A stretch of 64,000 nt of DNA from Streptosporangium amethystogenes (GCF_000721075.1 NZ_JOEQ01000016.1:1-64000), one strand, 5' to 3'. Shown: positions 43,452 through 53,091, numbered from the stretch's first letter. The notes: a model not told the origin generated them from the letters alone. Translations and numbers: made by a program.

Positions 43452-44263
43452 CCGACCGGCTGGAGGGATACGCCGCGATCATCACCGGTGCCGGACAGAC
43501 CCCCGGCCAGATGATCGGGAACGGCAGGGCGACGGCACTGGTCTTCGCCCGGGAGGGCGCCAAACTCGTCCTCGTCGACCGCGACCTGGACTCGATGCTG
43601 GTCACGGCGGGGTTGGTCGAGGAGCAGGGCGGAACCGCGGTCACCGTCCAGGGTGACGTGTCGGTGGCCGACGACTGGTTGACCGCGGTCGCCACCTGTG
43701 TCGAGAGCTTCGGCCGCCTCGACGTGGTGCATCACAACGTGGGCGTGGCCATCGGCGACGGCTCGGCCACCTCCGTCGAGCCCGACGACTGGGCCCGGAC
43801 CATGATGATCAACTCTGGCAGCATCCTGCTGATGGCCCGGGCGGTGCTGCCTGTGATGCGGGCCGCCGAGCGCGGTGTGATCACCAATATCTCCTCCATC
43901 GCGGCCATCGCCGGAAACCCCGCTCCCGGCAATCCACCCATCACCTACAAGATGTCCAAGGCGGCCATGAACGCCGCGACCCAGCAGCTGGCCCTGGAGA
44001 ACGCCCGCTACGGAATCCGGGTCAACGCCATCATGCCGGGCCTCATCGACACCCCGCTCGGCGTCGACCTGGGCGCGGCGGCGTACGGCATGGACAGGGA
44101 GGAGTACGCGGCCCGCCGTCACCAGCGGGTTCCGCTCAAGGGCGGCATGGGCACGGGATGGGACGTCGCCAACGCGGCTCTCTTCCTGGCTTCGGAGGAG
44201 GCCCGGTTCATCACCGGCGTCCTGCTTCCGGTCGACGGAGGGCAGAGCGCCAGGATCGGCTGA
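43448..44263 (+). CDS. Short-chain dehydrogenase/reductase
   Basis: A 271-residue SDR: cofactor motif IITGAGQTPGQMIGNG (an expanded Gly motif), VVHHNVGVA, catalytic Ser in ISSIAAIAG and the Tyr/Lys pair in YKMSKAAMNAA. The C terminus VLLPVDGGQSARI is typical. The start GTG 43448 overlaps the CMD gene stop, so the two are coupled. Substrate unknown. Confidence 0.9.
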   Translation: MTDRLEGYAAIITGAGQTPGQMIGNGRATALVFAREGAKLVLVDRDLDSMLVTAGLVEEQGGTAVTVQGDVSVADDWLTAVATCVESFGRLDVVHHNVGVAIGDGSATSVEPDDWARTMMINSGSILLMARAVLPVMRAAERGVITNISSIAAIAGNPAPGNPPITYKMSKAAMNAATQQLALENARYGIRVNAIMPGLIDTPLGVDLGAAAYGMDREEYAARRHQRVPLKGGMGTGWDVANAALFLASEEARFITGVLLPVDGGQSARIG

Positions 44264-44270
44264 GACGCCG

Positions 44271-44438
44271 GTGTCCTCCGCCCGGTAGTTCCCGTTCCTG
44301 GCGATAGCGGGTGAACACCAGAAGCAATCGGCCGCGAGACCACAGGGCGACCAGGGCGAGCGGGAGCGGGGCGTCGCCGGGAGGCACGGCCTCGGCGCCG
44401 CGGTGAAAGGCGGTCAGTTCGTTGCCGGCGTCGTTGAC
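44271..44438 (-). pseudogene. 5' fragment of a NUDIX hydrolase
   Basis: On the minus strand the frame reads VNDAGNELTAFHRGAEAV, then PLPLALVALWSRGRLLLVFT and RYRQERELPGGGH. This is the start of a NUDIX protein up to the first glycines of the Nudix box (normally ELPGG.IE.GE). The box itself and the rest are missing; the sequence then meets the 3' end of the SDR gene. A truncated relic. Confidence 0.6.
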
Positions 44439-44637
44439 CGCGGGAGGGGTCAACTGTCGATTTCCGTCCTTCCCTGTTCCACGGGTTCGGCCTGTTCGGC
44501 TCCGCCTCGCGCGGTGTGGACGCGCCCCCGCCGGAGGTGGCGGGAGCCATGCGGCCATAGTCCGCATGGCTCCCGCGACCGTCAATGGCGAGAGGTTTCC
44601 GGCCGGTCCGCTTCCCCGGGAAGCGGACCGTCATCCG

Positions 44638-45147
44638 TTAGCGGGGTCGGGGAGGCCATGGTGGTGGGTACGGAGGCCGCCACGGGACCGGGTAGGAGTT
44701 CGGGTACGGCGGCCGCCAACCTGGGTACGGGGGCCGCCAGCCCGGGTACGGCGGGTGCCAGCCCGGGTACGGCGGGATCGGGTAGGAGTTCGGGTACGGC
44801 GGTCGCCAACCTGGATACGGCGGGCGCCAGCCCGGGTAGGGAGGCTGCCAGCCCGGGTAGTACGGCTGGCCGACGGTGCCGGAGATGGGCACGCAGTCGT
44901 ACTGCGGGCACGGCGTGGTGAAGCACTGCTTGGGAGAGGGCACGCAGACGCGGCCGGGGCCGCAGTTGACTGCCGCGCATGGCGATCCCGGGTCGCACCT
45001 CCCCGCCTTCTGCGCGGACGGCGCGGCGGCGACGGGCGCCTGTGCGGCCGGAGCGGTGGACACCCCGTCCGCCCAGGCCGTGGTCGTGGCGGCTGGTGAT
45101 CCGGCCGCCGTGACCAGGGCCAGCGCCAGGATTAGTTTTCGAAGCAT
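44638..45147 (-). CDS. Secreted protein with Cys-rich domain and Pro-Tyr-Gly-Trp repeats
   Basis: A 169-residue exported protein. Signal peptide MLRKLILALALVTAAGSPAA, a spacer, then a compact domain with six cysteines (CDPGSPCAAVNCGPGRVC, CFTTPC, YDC) that resembles small disulfide-knotted modules, then about ten copies of PPYPGWR/PPYPNSY to the C terminus. The DNA of the tail (about 44640-44880) is a 21-bp tandem repeat. Such Tyr/Trp/Pro-rich tails bind surfaces or polysaccharides. ATG 45147 has GGGGG upstream. Confidence 0.8.
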   Translation of the reverse strand: MLRKLILALALVTAAGSPAATTTAWADGVSTAPAAQAPVAAAPSAQKAGRCDPGSPCAAVNCGPGRVCVPSPKQCFTTPCPQYDCVPISGTVGQPYYPGWQPPYPGWRPPYPGWRPPYPNSYPIPPYPGWHPPYPGWRPPYPGWRPPYPNSYPVPWRPPYPPPWPPRPR

Positions 45148-45328
45148 TTTTCCCCCAGATGTCATGATCGGTTCTGCCTCTCTGGCGATGCTCGCACCGG
45201 CCATTCCTGCTGAGGGCAAAGCGACCATCAGAAACTCGGCTGGCTTGCGGAGGATTAGGTATTGCTTCTGGGCGACCAGCATTTTCAGTGGAAATATCAT
45301 GTCAATTCGGGCGGTCTAACTGCCGAGT

Positions 45329-45375
45329 GTGACACTTAAATCAGCTTATGACGTGACACTCAAATCGGACTATAG
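45329..45375. repeat. Two 24-bp direct repeats in an AT-rich gap
   Basis: GTGACACTTAAATC (45329-45342) recurs as GTGACACTCAAATC (45353-45366), and the bases after each are similar (AGCTTATGAC and GGACTATAG), giving a period of 24 bp. They lie in the AT-rich interval 45300-45400 between the 5' end of the Pro-rich gene and the 3' end of the permease gene, about 180 bp upstream of the secreted-protein start. They may bind a regulator. Confidence 0.6.
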
Positions 45376-45417
45376 TTAACACGTAGTATGAAAAGCTGTT
45401 TTAATCGCTGGCGTCGT

Positions 45418-47265
45418 CTATGTGGCTATTCGGAAGGGGAGCAGGCAGATGAGCACGTCCGTGTGCTCCCGTAGCGCGACCATCAGGAAAAGGTCACGCT
45501 GGTTGTGCAGGGCCCGATGGTGGAAGTGCCGCGGTTCGATGGTGGGAATGAGCACGGCGACCCATGTGCCGCTGTCGGCGACCTGCCGGATGTAGTCGAG
45601 AACGGGACGGACCACGGTGTGCTGCGGGCTGTCGAGGATCTCAAGTCGGACCCCCGGATCCCACAGGTTCCACCGCGTCCGCAGGTCGTGCCGCCCCTCC
45701 TCGGTGAAACACACCGCGACGACCACCACCTCGCCACCGAGGGCCAGGCCCGCGCTGACGGCCCGTTCCGTCCTGGCGGTGATGTCCGAGACCGGGATGA
45801 TGATCACTTTCCCGGCCTCGGCGACCGCCGCGGGCCGGGTGGGTCTGGGCGGCGTCCGCCCAACCCCGAGCTGCTTTTCGACCGCGGTGTAGTAGCGCTC
45901 GACGCGGGCGAAGAGCAGGATGAGCAGCGGGATGACGATGGCGACCACCCAGGCGCCCTCCAGGAACTTGGTGGTGAGCAGCACCAGGGTGGCGATGGCG
46001 GTCAGCAGGGCGCCGGTGCCGTTGAGCAGCGCCTTGCCGAGCCGGCGGGGCGGGTGCTGGGTCGCCCAGTGCCTGACCAGGCCGACCTGGCTGATCGTGA
46101 AGCCGATGAACACCCCGATGGCGAACATCGGGATCAGCCTGTGGGTCCGCGCGTCCACCGCGATGAGTATCACGGCCGCCGCCACCGCCACGGCCACGAC
46201 ACCGTAGCGGTGGACGGGACGTTCGGTGCGCAGCGCGAACAGGTGGGGCAGGCGGTTGTCGCGGGCCAGCAGGCTCAGCAGGACCGGCAGGCCGCCGAAG
46301 CTGGTGTTGGCGGCCAGTGCCAGGGCGAGCGTGACCACGAGGTTGGTCGCGTAGTACGCCCAGCCCGTGCCGTAGGCGCCGGCGGTCAGCTGGGCGAGGA
46401 CGGTGACGTCGTGCCGGGGCTGCACCCGGTCGCGGTGGATGAGCAGCGCCAGCCCGATCAGCATCGTGCCGAGCAGCGCGCCGAGCAGCAGTTCGGTTCG
46501 CTGCGCCCGCGCGATCCTCGGCTCGCGGAACATGGGCACGCCGTTGGCGATGGCCTCGACGCCGGTCAGCGCGGAGCATCCGGAGGAGAACGCCTTGAGG
46601 ATCAGCAGCACCCCCAGCGTGTCGGTCACCGGGACGTGCATGGGGGTCCCCACCACGGCCGCCGGATGGGAGCGGGCCAGCCCCAGCACCACGACGCCGA
46701 GGATGCTCACCACGAACAGCACGGTGGGCGGCATCAGCACCCGCGCGCTCTCGGCGATGCCGTACAGGTTCACCGCGGTCAGCAGGGCCAGTCCCACCAG
46801 GCAGATCGCCAGGAGATGCGGGGTCAGGACGGGGAAGGCCGAGACGAGGCTGGCGGCGCCGGCCGCGAGGCTGACCGCCACGGTGAGCACGTAGTCGACG
46901 ATGAGCGCCGCGGCGGCCAGCAGGCTCACCCGTTCGCCGAGATCGCTCTTGGCCACCGCGTAGGAGCCGCCACCGTTCGGATACACGGCGATCACCTGGC
47001 GGTAGGAGATCACCAGCACGGTGAGCAGTCCGACGACGGCCAGGACGATCGGCAGCGTGTAGCCGATCGCGGCGCCACCGGCGGTGACCAGGATGAGCGC
47101 GGTCGCCTCCGGCCCGTAGGCGACCGAGCTGAGCGCGTCGAGCGACAGCGCGGCCAGCCCCTGCAGGCTGGTCAGATGTTGCCTTTCGCCCTCACCGTGG
47201 CGCAGCTGGGGCCTGACCCGCCAACTGACGTGAACAGGGCGGTTCGGTTGGTGGTGCGGGGTCAT
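45418..47265 (-). CDS. APC-family permease, KimA-like (potassium uptake type)
   Basis: A 615-residue transporter with twelve membrane helices and a cytoplasmic C-terminal domain of about 150 residues. The N-terminal SLDALSSVAYGPEATALIL and ISYRQVIAVYPNGGGSYAVA are signatures of the KUP-like KimA (YdaO) group, which imports K+ with protons and is inhibited by c-di-AMP. It begins 30 bp after the ammonium transporter stop, on the same strand. Transport of an amino acid remains possible. Confidence 0.85.
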   Translation of the reverse strand: MTPHHQPNRPVHVSWRVRPQLRHGEGERQHLTSLQGLAALSLDALSSVAYGPEATALILVTAGGAAIGYTLPIVLAVVGLLTVLVISYRQVIAVYPNGGGSYAVAKSDLGERVSLLAAAALIVDYVLTVAVSLAAGAASLVSAFPVLTPHLLAICLVGLALLTAVNLYGIAESARVLMPPTVLFVVSILGVVVLGLARSHPAAVVGTPMHVPVTDTLGVLLILKAFSSGCSALTGVEAIANGVPMFREPRIARAQRTELLLGALLGTMLIGLALLIHRDRVQPRHDVTVLAQLTAGAYGTGWAYYATNLVVTLALALAANTSFGGLPVLLSLLARDNRLPHLFALRTERPVHRYGVVAVAVAAAVILIAVDARTHRLIPMFAIGVFIGFTISQVGLVRHWATQHPPRRLGKALLNGTGALLTAIATLVLLTTKFLEGAWVVAIVIPLLILLFARVERYYTAVEKQLGVGRTPPRPTRPAAVAEAGKVIIIPVSDITARTERAVSAGLALGGEVVVVAVCFTEEGRHDLRTRWNLWDPGVRLEILDSPQHTVVRPVLDYIRQVADSGTWVAVLIPTIEPRHFHHRALHNQRDLFLMVALREHTDVLICLLPFRIAT

Positions 47266-47295
47266 GGCGGCGACCTGTCATGGTGACCGCCGGGC

Positions 47296-48531
47296 TCACC
47301 CCTCGGCAAAGCCCACATCCGAGCCGGCGCGTTGCTCCTCCTCGGTCGCTCGCATCCGGAACAGGCTGTCGACCACTTTCCCGATGACGAACGTGACGAT
47401 GAAGCTGTACAGGCCGACGGCCAGGACACCGGCCACCTGCTTGCCCAGCAGTGCGATCGACCCGCCGTAGAAGAGGCCGGGGGTCCCGACGAGTTCGCCG
47501 GTGGCGAAGAACCCGAGCAGCACGATGCCGGTGACACCGCCGGCCCCGTGGAAGCCGACCACGTCCAGGGTGTCGTCGTAGCCGAGGACCAGCTTCATCT
47601 CGACCGCGTACGTGCAGACGAGGGCGGCGACGATGCCGACGACGAGCGCGCCCTCGACGTTGACGAACCCGCAGGACGGGGTGATGGCCACCAGCCCGGC
47701 CAGGGCGCCGTTGGTCGAGCCCATCCTGGTCAGGTGCCGGAAACGGATCCATTCCACCAGCCGCCAGGTCAGCATCCCCGCGCAGCCCGCGATCATCGTG
47801 CTGAGGAACGCCCGGGCGGCCAGCGGGCCGTCGGTCAGCGCGGAGCCCGCGTTGAAGCCGAACCAGCCGAACCAGAGCAGGGCCAGGCCGAGCAGGACCA
47901 TGGGGATGTTCTCCGGTCTCGGGGCGTCCTTGCGCCGGAAGGCGACACCCGGCCCCAGCACCAGTGCGAGTGCCAACCCGGAGATGCCCGAGTTCAACTC
48001 GACGACCAGCCCGCCGGCGAAGTCCAGCAGGCCCCACCTGTGCAGCCAGCCGGTGTCGGAGAACACCCAGTGCGCGACCGGTGCGTAGACCAGGGTCATC
48101 CACAGGACGCCGAAGAGTATCCACGGACCGAATCGGGCCCGTCCCGCGATCGAGCCACTGATCAGCGCGACCGTGATGATGGCGAAGGTCAGCTGGAACA
48201 GCGCGAAGACGTACGTGGGGATCTGCTGGTGCAGCGTCTCGGGGGTGATGTTCGCGAACCGGAAATTGCTCCAGCCGATGAGCCCGGCGCCACCCAGGTC
48301 TCTGCCGAAGGCCAGTCCGTATCCGTAGCAGAACCAGATGATGGTCACCAGGCTGATCGAGATGAAACTCATGTAAAGCGTTGTCAGTAGATTCTTGGAA
48401 CGGACCATTCCGCCATAAAAGAAGGCCAGCCCCGGAGTCATCAGCAGCACCATCGCGGTGCTGGTCAGCATCCAGGCCGAATCACCGGTGTTCAGCCCGC
48501 TCGATATCCAGCTGCTCATTCCAACTGACAT
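47296..48531 (-). CDS. amt: Ammonium transporter
   Basis: A 411-residue Amt/Mep/Rh channel with eleven helices. Pore features are present: FFYGGMVRSKNLL, the twin-His helix regions (GFHGAGGVTG) and FGWFGFNAGSAL. ATG 48531 has AGGAGCCC upstream and replaces a longer frame. No glnK follows; instead a KimA-like permease does. Divergent from the urea transporter over a 250-bp promoter region, so it fits a nitrogen-supply island. Confidence 0.92.
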   Translation of the reverse strand: MSVGMSSWISSGLNTGDSAWMLTSTAMVLLMTPGLAFFYGGMVRSKNLLTTLYMSFISISLVTIIWFCYGYGLAFGRDLGGAGLIGWSNFRFANITPETLHQQIPTYVFALFQLTFAIITVALISGSIAGRARFGPWILFGVLWMTLVYAPVAHWVFSDTGWLHRWGLLDFAGGLVVELNSGISGLALALVLGPGVAFRRKDAPRPENIPMVLLGLALLWFGWFGFNAGSALTDGPLAARAFLSTMIAGCAGMLTWRLVEWIRFRHLTRMGSTNGALAGLVAITPSCGFVNVEGALVVGIVAALVCTYAVEMKLVLGYDDTLDVVGFHGAGGVTGIVLLGFFATGELVGTPGLFYGGSIALLGKQVAGVLAVGLYSFIVTFVIGKVVDSLFRMRATEEEQRAGSDVGFAEG

Positions 48532-48782
48532 TATGGGCTCCTTCGTCCTGTTTACTCCTTCGGCTCTTTTTGCGCCCGCCGGCGGAGATGCCCTGACCCA
48601 CATGGTTGGCGTTTAAGTCGGGAGTTAACCTCAGCACCTTTGATATTTGACCGAATGCTGGCCTTGGTTGATTTTTGCCGGTTCGGCACATGGAAAGTAG
48701 TGCTGTGTGCCCACATCGTGGATTCACCTTTGATGGCCGTCCGTGGGCAGGACGCGCGCCAGTGGCGGGAAGGGCGACGTTT

Positions 48783-49763
48783 ATGACATCGGCGTTTCTG
48801 CCGTCGGGCTCACCCGGAGGTGAGCACCCTTCCGGGGGACGTCGCGCGCTGGAGTACCTGTTGACGATCCCCCGCGGGGTCGCGCAGGTCGATTTCCAGC
48901 CCAACCACTGGACGGGCCTGGTCTTCATCGTCGCGTTGTTCGTCGGCGGCTGGCAGTTCGGCGTCTTCGGCCTGCTGGGCACGCTCGTCGCCACGGTCAC
49001 CGCGTACCTGTTCGGCGTCACCTGGGACCGGGTCTCGGTGGGGCTGGAGGGTTTCTGCGGCACGCTGATCGGTGTCAGCCTGGTGCTCTACCTGGAAGTC
49101 CGGTGGATGACCGTGCTCCTGGTCGTCGCCGGGGCGATCGCCGGGAGCGTGCTCACCTCAGCGCTGAACGTGCTGCTCACCCCATACCACCTGCCGACCT
49201 TCACCGCGCCCTTCTGCGTGGTCACCAGCGTGATGGTGATCGGCGGGCCGTCCTTCAGCCGGATCTGGGCGGAGCACGCACGCTCGGCCCCGCCGTCGGC
49301 CACGGCTCCGGGCACCGTGATGAGCTGGCACGACTTCTGGCGGGGCACGCTCAGCGGCATCGGCCAGGTGTTCTTCCAGAACCAGTGGTACGTCGGCCTG
49401 ATCTTCCTGATCGGACTGTTCGTGGCCGGCTGGGTGACCGGGCTGGTGGCGCTCCTCTCCAGCCTGGTCGGCCTGCTCACCGGCTGGGTGCTGGGCGCGC
49501 AGGCCGCCGATCTCGGGGCCGGCCTGTACGGCTACAACGCCGTGCTGACCGGGCTCGCGCTGTGGGGCACGTTCGTGCTGGTGAACCGGGTGAGCGCGGT
49601 CTACGCGGTGATCGGCGTGGTGTCCGCGGCGGCTCTGACCGCCGGTATCGGCAACCTGTTCGCCGTTACCGGCGGCCACACCCTCACCTGGCCGTTCGTC
49701 CTGGTGACCTGGGCGTTCCTGGTGGCCATCCCGATGTTCACGAAAATCCAGCGCGCCGGATAG
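48783..49763 (+). CDS. Urea transporter
   Basis: A 326-residue UT-family channel with two homologous halves of five helices each. Typical stretches are ARNP-like loops (FQPNHWTGLVFIVALFVGGW in the first half, FFQNQWYVGLIFLIGLFVAG in the second) and GLEGFCGTLIGV / GLYGYNAVLTGLAL. It carries urea passively. ATG 48783 with GGGAAGGG upstream. It is 21 bp before ureA and should be co-transcribed with urease. Confidence 0.92.
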   Translation: MTSAFLPSGSPGGEHPSGGRRALEYLLTIPRGVAQVDFQPNHWTGLVFIVALFVGGWQFGVFGLLGTLVATVTAYLFGVTWDRVSVGLEGFCGTLIGVSLVLYLEVRWMTVLLVVAGAIAGSVLTSALNVLLTPYHLPTFTAPFCVVTSVMVIGGPSFSRIWAEHARSAPPSATAPGTVMSWHDFWRGTLSGIGQVFFQNQWYVGLIFLIGLFVAGWVTGLVALLSSLVGLLTGWVLGAQAADLGAGLYGYNAVLTGLALWGTFVLVNRVSAVYAVIGVVSAAALTAGIGNLFAVTGGHTLTWPFVLVTWAFLVAIPMFTKIQRAG

Positions 49764-49784
49764 CCGTGCGGAGAAAGGACCCCG

Positions 49785-50093
49785 ATGAATCTCACACCAC
49801 GCGAGATGGACAAGCTGCTCATTTTTCTCGTCGCCCAGATGGCCGAGCAGCGCCGCAAACGCGGGCTGAAGCTGAACTACGGCGAGACGGTGGCGCTGAT
49901 CAGCTCGGCGGTCGTGGAGGCGGCACGGGACGGCAAGACCGTCGCCCAGTGCATGGAGCTGGGCAAGCAGGTGGTCGGGCCCGACGACGTGCTGCCCGGA
50001 GTGCGCGGAATGCTGAAGCTGCTGCAGGTCGAGGCCGTCTTCGACGACGGCACCAAGCTGGTCTCCTGTCACGATCCCGTCGGCGGGAAGTGA
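49785..50093 (+). CDS. ureA: Urease gamma subunit
   Basis: A 102-residue UreA ([20 protein letters not shown], then [10 protein letters not shown] and VAQCMELG). It is a structural subunit of the (UreABC)3 nickel enzyme. ATG 49785 with GAAAGGA upstream. The stop TGA overlaps the start of the 45-codon His-rich ORF (TGATG). Confidence 0.97.
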   Translation: MNLTPREMDKLLIFLVAQMAEQRRKRGLKLNYGETVALISSAVVEAARDGKTVAQCMELGKQVVGPDDVLPGVRGMLKLLQVEAVFDDGTKLVSCHDPVGGK

Positions 50094-50230
50094 TGCCCGG
50101 GGAACGCGCGGTCCTGCCGCCCGGCGGACTGTCGTCCGCGACGGCCGGACACCACCACGACCACGACGACCGACACCACGGCTTTCGGGCGGTGGCGAAC
50201 CTGAAGGGGGCGACATCCCATGTCGGATGA
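50093..50230 (+). CDS. 45-residue histidine-rich ORF inside the urease operon
   Basis: ATG 50093 overlaps the ureA stop (TGATG) and opens 45 codons to TGA 50228-50230, which overlaps the ureB start by 11 bp. The product starts [12 protein letters not shown] and has the metal-binding-looking core [12 protein letters not shown] at residues 19-30 (six His, three Asp), then an amphipathic tail. In ordinary urease operons ureA and ureB nearly touch; here this ORF fills the gap and ureB's GGGGG ribosome site is inside it. No UreE gene exists in the cluster and UreG has no His-rich head, so a nickel-handling role is an attractive inference. It may instead be a non-coding spacer. Confidence 0.55.
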   Translation: MPGERAVLPPGGLSSATAGHHHDHDDRHHGFRAVANLKGATSHVG

Positions 50231-50654
50231 CGACGTCTACATCTACGGCGAGGGACAGATCGAGCTGAACGCCGGTCAGCCCAGGGTGAAGCTGACCGTG
50301 CACAACACCGGTGACCGGGCCGTTCAGGTGGGCTCGCACTTCCATTTCTTCGAGGCCAACCGCGCGCTGAGGTTCGACCGCGACAAGGCGTTCGGCAAGC
50401 GCCTTGACATTCCGGCCGGTACCGCCGTCCGGTTCGAACCCGGAGACACCAAGGAAGTGAAGCTGGTCGAGTACGGCGGGGGCCTGCGGATCGTCGGCTT
50501 CGGCGGACTGCTCAACGGAAGCGTCCGCTCGCACGAGGCGCATCGCAAGGCACTGAAAAGAATGCGCGAACGCGGCTATCTCGACGAGCCGGGCGGGTCC
50601 GCGCCGGCTTCGTCAAAGAAGAACGGCTCCTCAGGCTCCGCGAAGAAGGGCTGA
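50220..50654 (+). CDS. ureB: Urease beta subunit
   Basis: A 144-residue UreB with the conserved [34 protein letters not shown] and a C-terminal extension after GGLLNGSV that is Lys/Ser-rich ([12 protein letters not shown]) and longer than usual. ATG 50220 is within the end of the His-rich ORF. It ends 6 bp before ureC. Confidence 0.97.
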   Translation: MSDDDVYIYGEGQIELNAGQPRVKLTVHNTGDRAVQVGSHFHFFEANRALRFDRDKAFGKRLDIPAGTAVRFEPGDTKEVKLVEYGGGLRIVGFGGLLNGSVRSHEAHRKALKRMRERGYLDEPGGSAPASSKKNGSSGSAKKG

Positions 50655-50660
50655 ATCCCG

Positions 50661-52382
50661 ATGACCACGATCAGTCGTAAGCAGTACGCGACCATGTACG
50701 GCCCCACGGTGGGTGACCGGATCCGTCTCGGGGACACCAACCTCGTCGTCGAGGTGGAGAAGGACCACACCGAGGGGCACTACGGGGACGAGGCGCAGTA
50801 CGGAGGCGGCAAGACGGCCCGCGACGGGATGTCGGCCGACCCGGCCTCGCAGAACGCCACGGCCGCCCTGGACGTGGTGATCACCAACGCGGTGGTCATC
50901 GACCCGATCCTGGGCATCGTCAAGGGCGACATCGGTATCAAGAACGGCAGGATCGCCGGGATCGGCAAGGCGGGCAACCCGCACACCCAGAACGGGGTCG
51001 ACCGGCGGCTCGTCATCGGCGCGGGCACCGAGGTGATCTCCGGCGAGAACCTCATCGCCACCGCCGGCGCGATCGACACCCACGTCCACTTCGTCTCCCC
51101 GCAGCAGGCGCAGCACGCGTTGAGCAACGGGATCACCACCCTGGTCGGCGGGGGAACCGGTCCCGCCGACGGCACCCGCGGCACCACCTGCACCCCGGGG
51201 CCGTGGAACATCGCCCGCATCCTGCAGGCGTACGAGGCCATCCCGATCAACATCGGGGTGTACGGAAAGGGGAACAACAGCCTGCCGGGTTCCCTGGAGG
51301 AGCAGATCCGGGCGGGCGCCTGCGGGCTGAAGGTGCACGAGGACTGGGGGACCACGCCCGCCGTCATCGACTGCTCGCTGTCGGTCGCCGACGAGTACGA
51401 CATCCAGATAACCATCCACACCGACACGCTGAACGAGGCCGGGTTCGTCGAGGACACCATCAGTGCGATCAACGGTCGCGCGATCCACACGTACCACTCC
51501 GAGGGCGCGGGCGGCGGGCACGCCCCCGACATCCTGCGGGTGACCGGGGAGCCCAACGTGCTGCCGGCCTCCACGAACCCGACGCTGCCCTACACCGCCA
51601 ACTCGGTGGACGAGCTGCTGGACATGACGATGGTCTGCCACCACCTCAGCTACGACGTCCCCGAGGACGTGGCGTTCGCGGAGAGCCGGGTGCGCGCCGA
51701 GACCATCTCCGCCGAGACCGTCCTGCACGACCTGGGCATCATCAGCATGATCGGGTCGGACTCGCAGGCGATGGGCCGGGTGGGCGAGTCGTTCACCCGC
51801 ACTTTCCAGATCGCCCACCACTGCAAGGACAAGCGGGGGACGCTGCCGGAGGACTCCGCGCGCAACGACAACTTCCGGGTGCTGCGCTACCTGGCCAAGC
51901 TGACCATCAACCCGGCCCGCACCTGCGGGATGGCCGACACGATCGGCTCACTGGAGGACGGGAAGCTGGCCGACATCGTGCTCTGGCAGGTGCACTCCTT
52001 CGCGGCCAAGCCCTACATGGTCGTCAAGGGCGGCATGATCAACTGGGCCCCGATGGGCGACCCGAACGCGTCCCTGCCGACGCCGCAGCCGATCTACTAC
52101 CGGCCGATGTACGGCGCCTTCGGCACCGCGCTGAAGGAGACCTGCGTCACCTTCATGTCGCAGGCCGGGATCGACGCGGGCGTGCCCGAGCGGCTCGGCC
52201 TGGAGCGGACCGTCCGGGGCGTACGCCAGTGCCGGACCGTCGACAAGCGCCACATGCTGCGCAACTCGACGCTGGCCGACATCATGGTCGATCCGGAGAC
52301 CTACAAGGTCTCGGTGAACGGCAAGCCGGTCAGCATCGAGCCTGCCACCAAGCTGCCGCTGAACCGGCTCTACTTCATCTGA
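50661..52382 (+). CDS. ureC: Urease alpha (catalytic) subunit
   Basis: A 573-residue UreC of full length. The active-site set is intact: HVHFVSPQQ, the carbamylated lysine in LKVHEDWG, His residues in [10 protein letters not shown] and [14 protein letters not shown], and the flap [13 protein letters not shown]. It hydrolyses urea to ammonia and carbamate using two nickel ions. Its stop overlaps the ureF start (TGATG). Confidence 0.98.
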   Translation: MTTISRKQYATMYGPTVGDRIRLGDTNLVVEVEKDHTEGHYGDEAQYGGGKTARDGMSADPASQNATAALDVVITNAVVIDPILGIVKGDIGIKNGRIAGIGKAGNPHTQNGVDRRLVIGAGTEVISGENLIATAGAIDTHVHFVSPQQAQHALSNGITTLVGGGTGPADGTRGTTCTPGPWNIARILQAYEAIPINIGVYGKGNNSLPGSLEEQIRAGACGLKVHEDWGTTPAVIDCSLSVADEYDIQITIHTDTLNEAGFVEDTISAINGRAIHTYHSEGAGGGHAPDILRVTGEPNVLPASTNPTLPYTANSVDELLDMTMVCHHLSYDVPEDVAFAESRVRAETISAETVLHDLGIISMIGSDSQAMGRVGESFTRTFQIAHHCKDKRGTLPEDSARNDNFRVLRYLAKLTINPARTCGMADTIGSLEDGKLADIVLWQVHSFAAKPYMVVKGGMINWAPMGDPNASLPTPQPIYYRPMYGAFGTALKETCVTFMSQAGIDAGVPERLGLERTVRGVRQCRTVDKRHMLRNSTLADIMVDPETYKVSVNGKPVSIEPATKLPLNRLYFI

Positions 52383-53080
52383 TGAGCCTGACCGACCTGG
52401 GCCCGCTGCTCGCCCAGTTGCAGCTCACCGACTCCGGCTTCCCGAGCGGGCTGTACACGCTCTCGCACGGGCTGGAGGGGTACGTCCAGCTCGGGGCGAC
52501 CGGATCGGCGGACCTGCGCGGCCTGCTGACCGATCTGCTGTACAACTCGGTGGGGCCGGGGGACGCGACGGCCCTGGTGCTGGCGCACCGCGCCGCCGGA
52601 GCGGGCGACTGGGACCGACTGGTCGAGGTCGACCAGCGGCTGCACGCGATCAAACTCAACCGCGAGCAGCGCTCCGCCTCGGTCAGGACCGGCCGGCAGG
52701 TCCTCGACACGGCGGTGTGGGCGTTCGCCTCGCCGGAGACGGCCCGGCTGGCGGCCCTGGTGGCGGAGAGGGCCGTGCCGGGCAACCACGCGGTCGTGGT
52801 CGGTGTGATCCACGCGGGCATGGGCGTGCCCGTCGCGCACGCGGTGGCCGGTGACCTGTACGCCTTCGCCGCGGGCTGGACGGCGGCGGCGGTGCGGCTG
52901 GGCCGCACCGACTTCCGCCGGGCCCAGCGGATCCTGGGCGAGGTCCGGCCGGACCTCGCCCAGGTCGCGCGGGCGGCGCTCGCCGCCGATGACCCCATGG
53001 ACCTGAACGGCTCGGTACCCGTCGCCGACACGGTCTCGGCCGCGCACGAGCGGGCAGCGGCCCGCCTGTTCATCACCTGA
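52382..53080 (+). CDS. ureF: Urease accessory protein UreF
   Basis: A 232-residue all-helical UreF (QLTDSGFPSGLYTLSHGLEG at the N terminus, VVVGVIHAGMGVPVAHAVAG later). It joins UreD and UreG on apo-urease and gates GTP-dependent nickel loading. Start ATG 52382 overlaps the ureC stop. Confidence 0.95.
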   Translation: MSLTDLGPLLAQLQLTDSGFPSGLYTLSHGLEGYVQLGATGSADLRGLLTDLLYNSVGPGDATALVLAHRAAGAGDWDRLVEVDQRLHAIKLNREQRSASVRTGRQVLDTAVWAFASPETARLAALVAERAVPGNHAVVVGVIHAGMGVPVAHAVAGDLYAFAAGWTAAAVRLGRTDFRRAQRILGEVRPDLAQVARAALAADDPMDLNGSVPVADTVSAAHERAAARLFIT

Positions 53081-53091
53081 GAGGGCACGAT

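Noticed and set aside
44640..44880. 21-bp tandem repeats as a possible minisatellite or origin
   Set aside because: They encode the Pro-Tyr-Gly-Trp repeats of the secreted protein and stop at its gene boundary.
45505..47286. 593-codon open frame antisense to the KimA-like permease
   Set aside because: Composition of Gly/Asp/Gln/His without structure; typical antisense shadow of a membrane-protein gene.
47266..47295. ydaO/kimA-type c-di-AMP riboswitch before the KimA-like permease
   Set aside because: The gene follows amt by 30 bp, too short for the riboswitch.
48532..48782. GlnR boxes between amt and the urea transporter
   Set aside because: Some GTTAAC-like pieces are present but the spacing does not fit a GlnR site well enough to call.
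49158..50543. 461-codon minus-strand frame across the urea transporter, ureA and ureB
   Set aside because: Runs against three clearly coding genes and has no recognizable domain.
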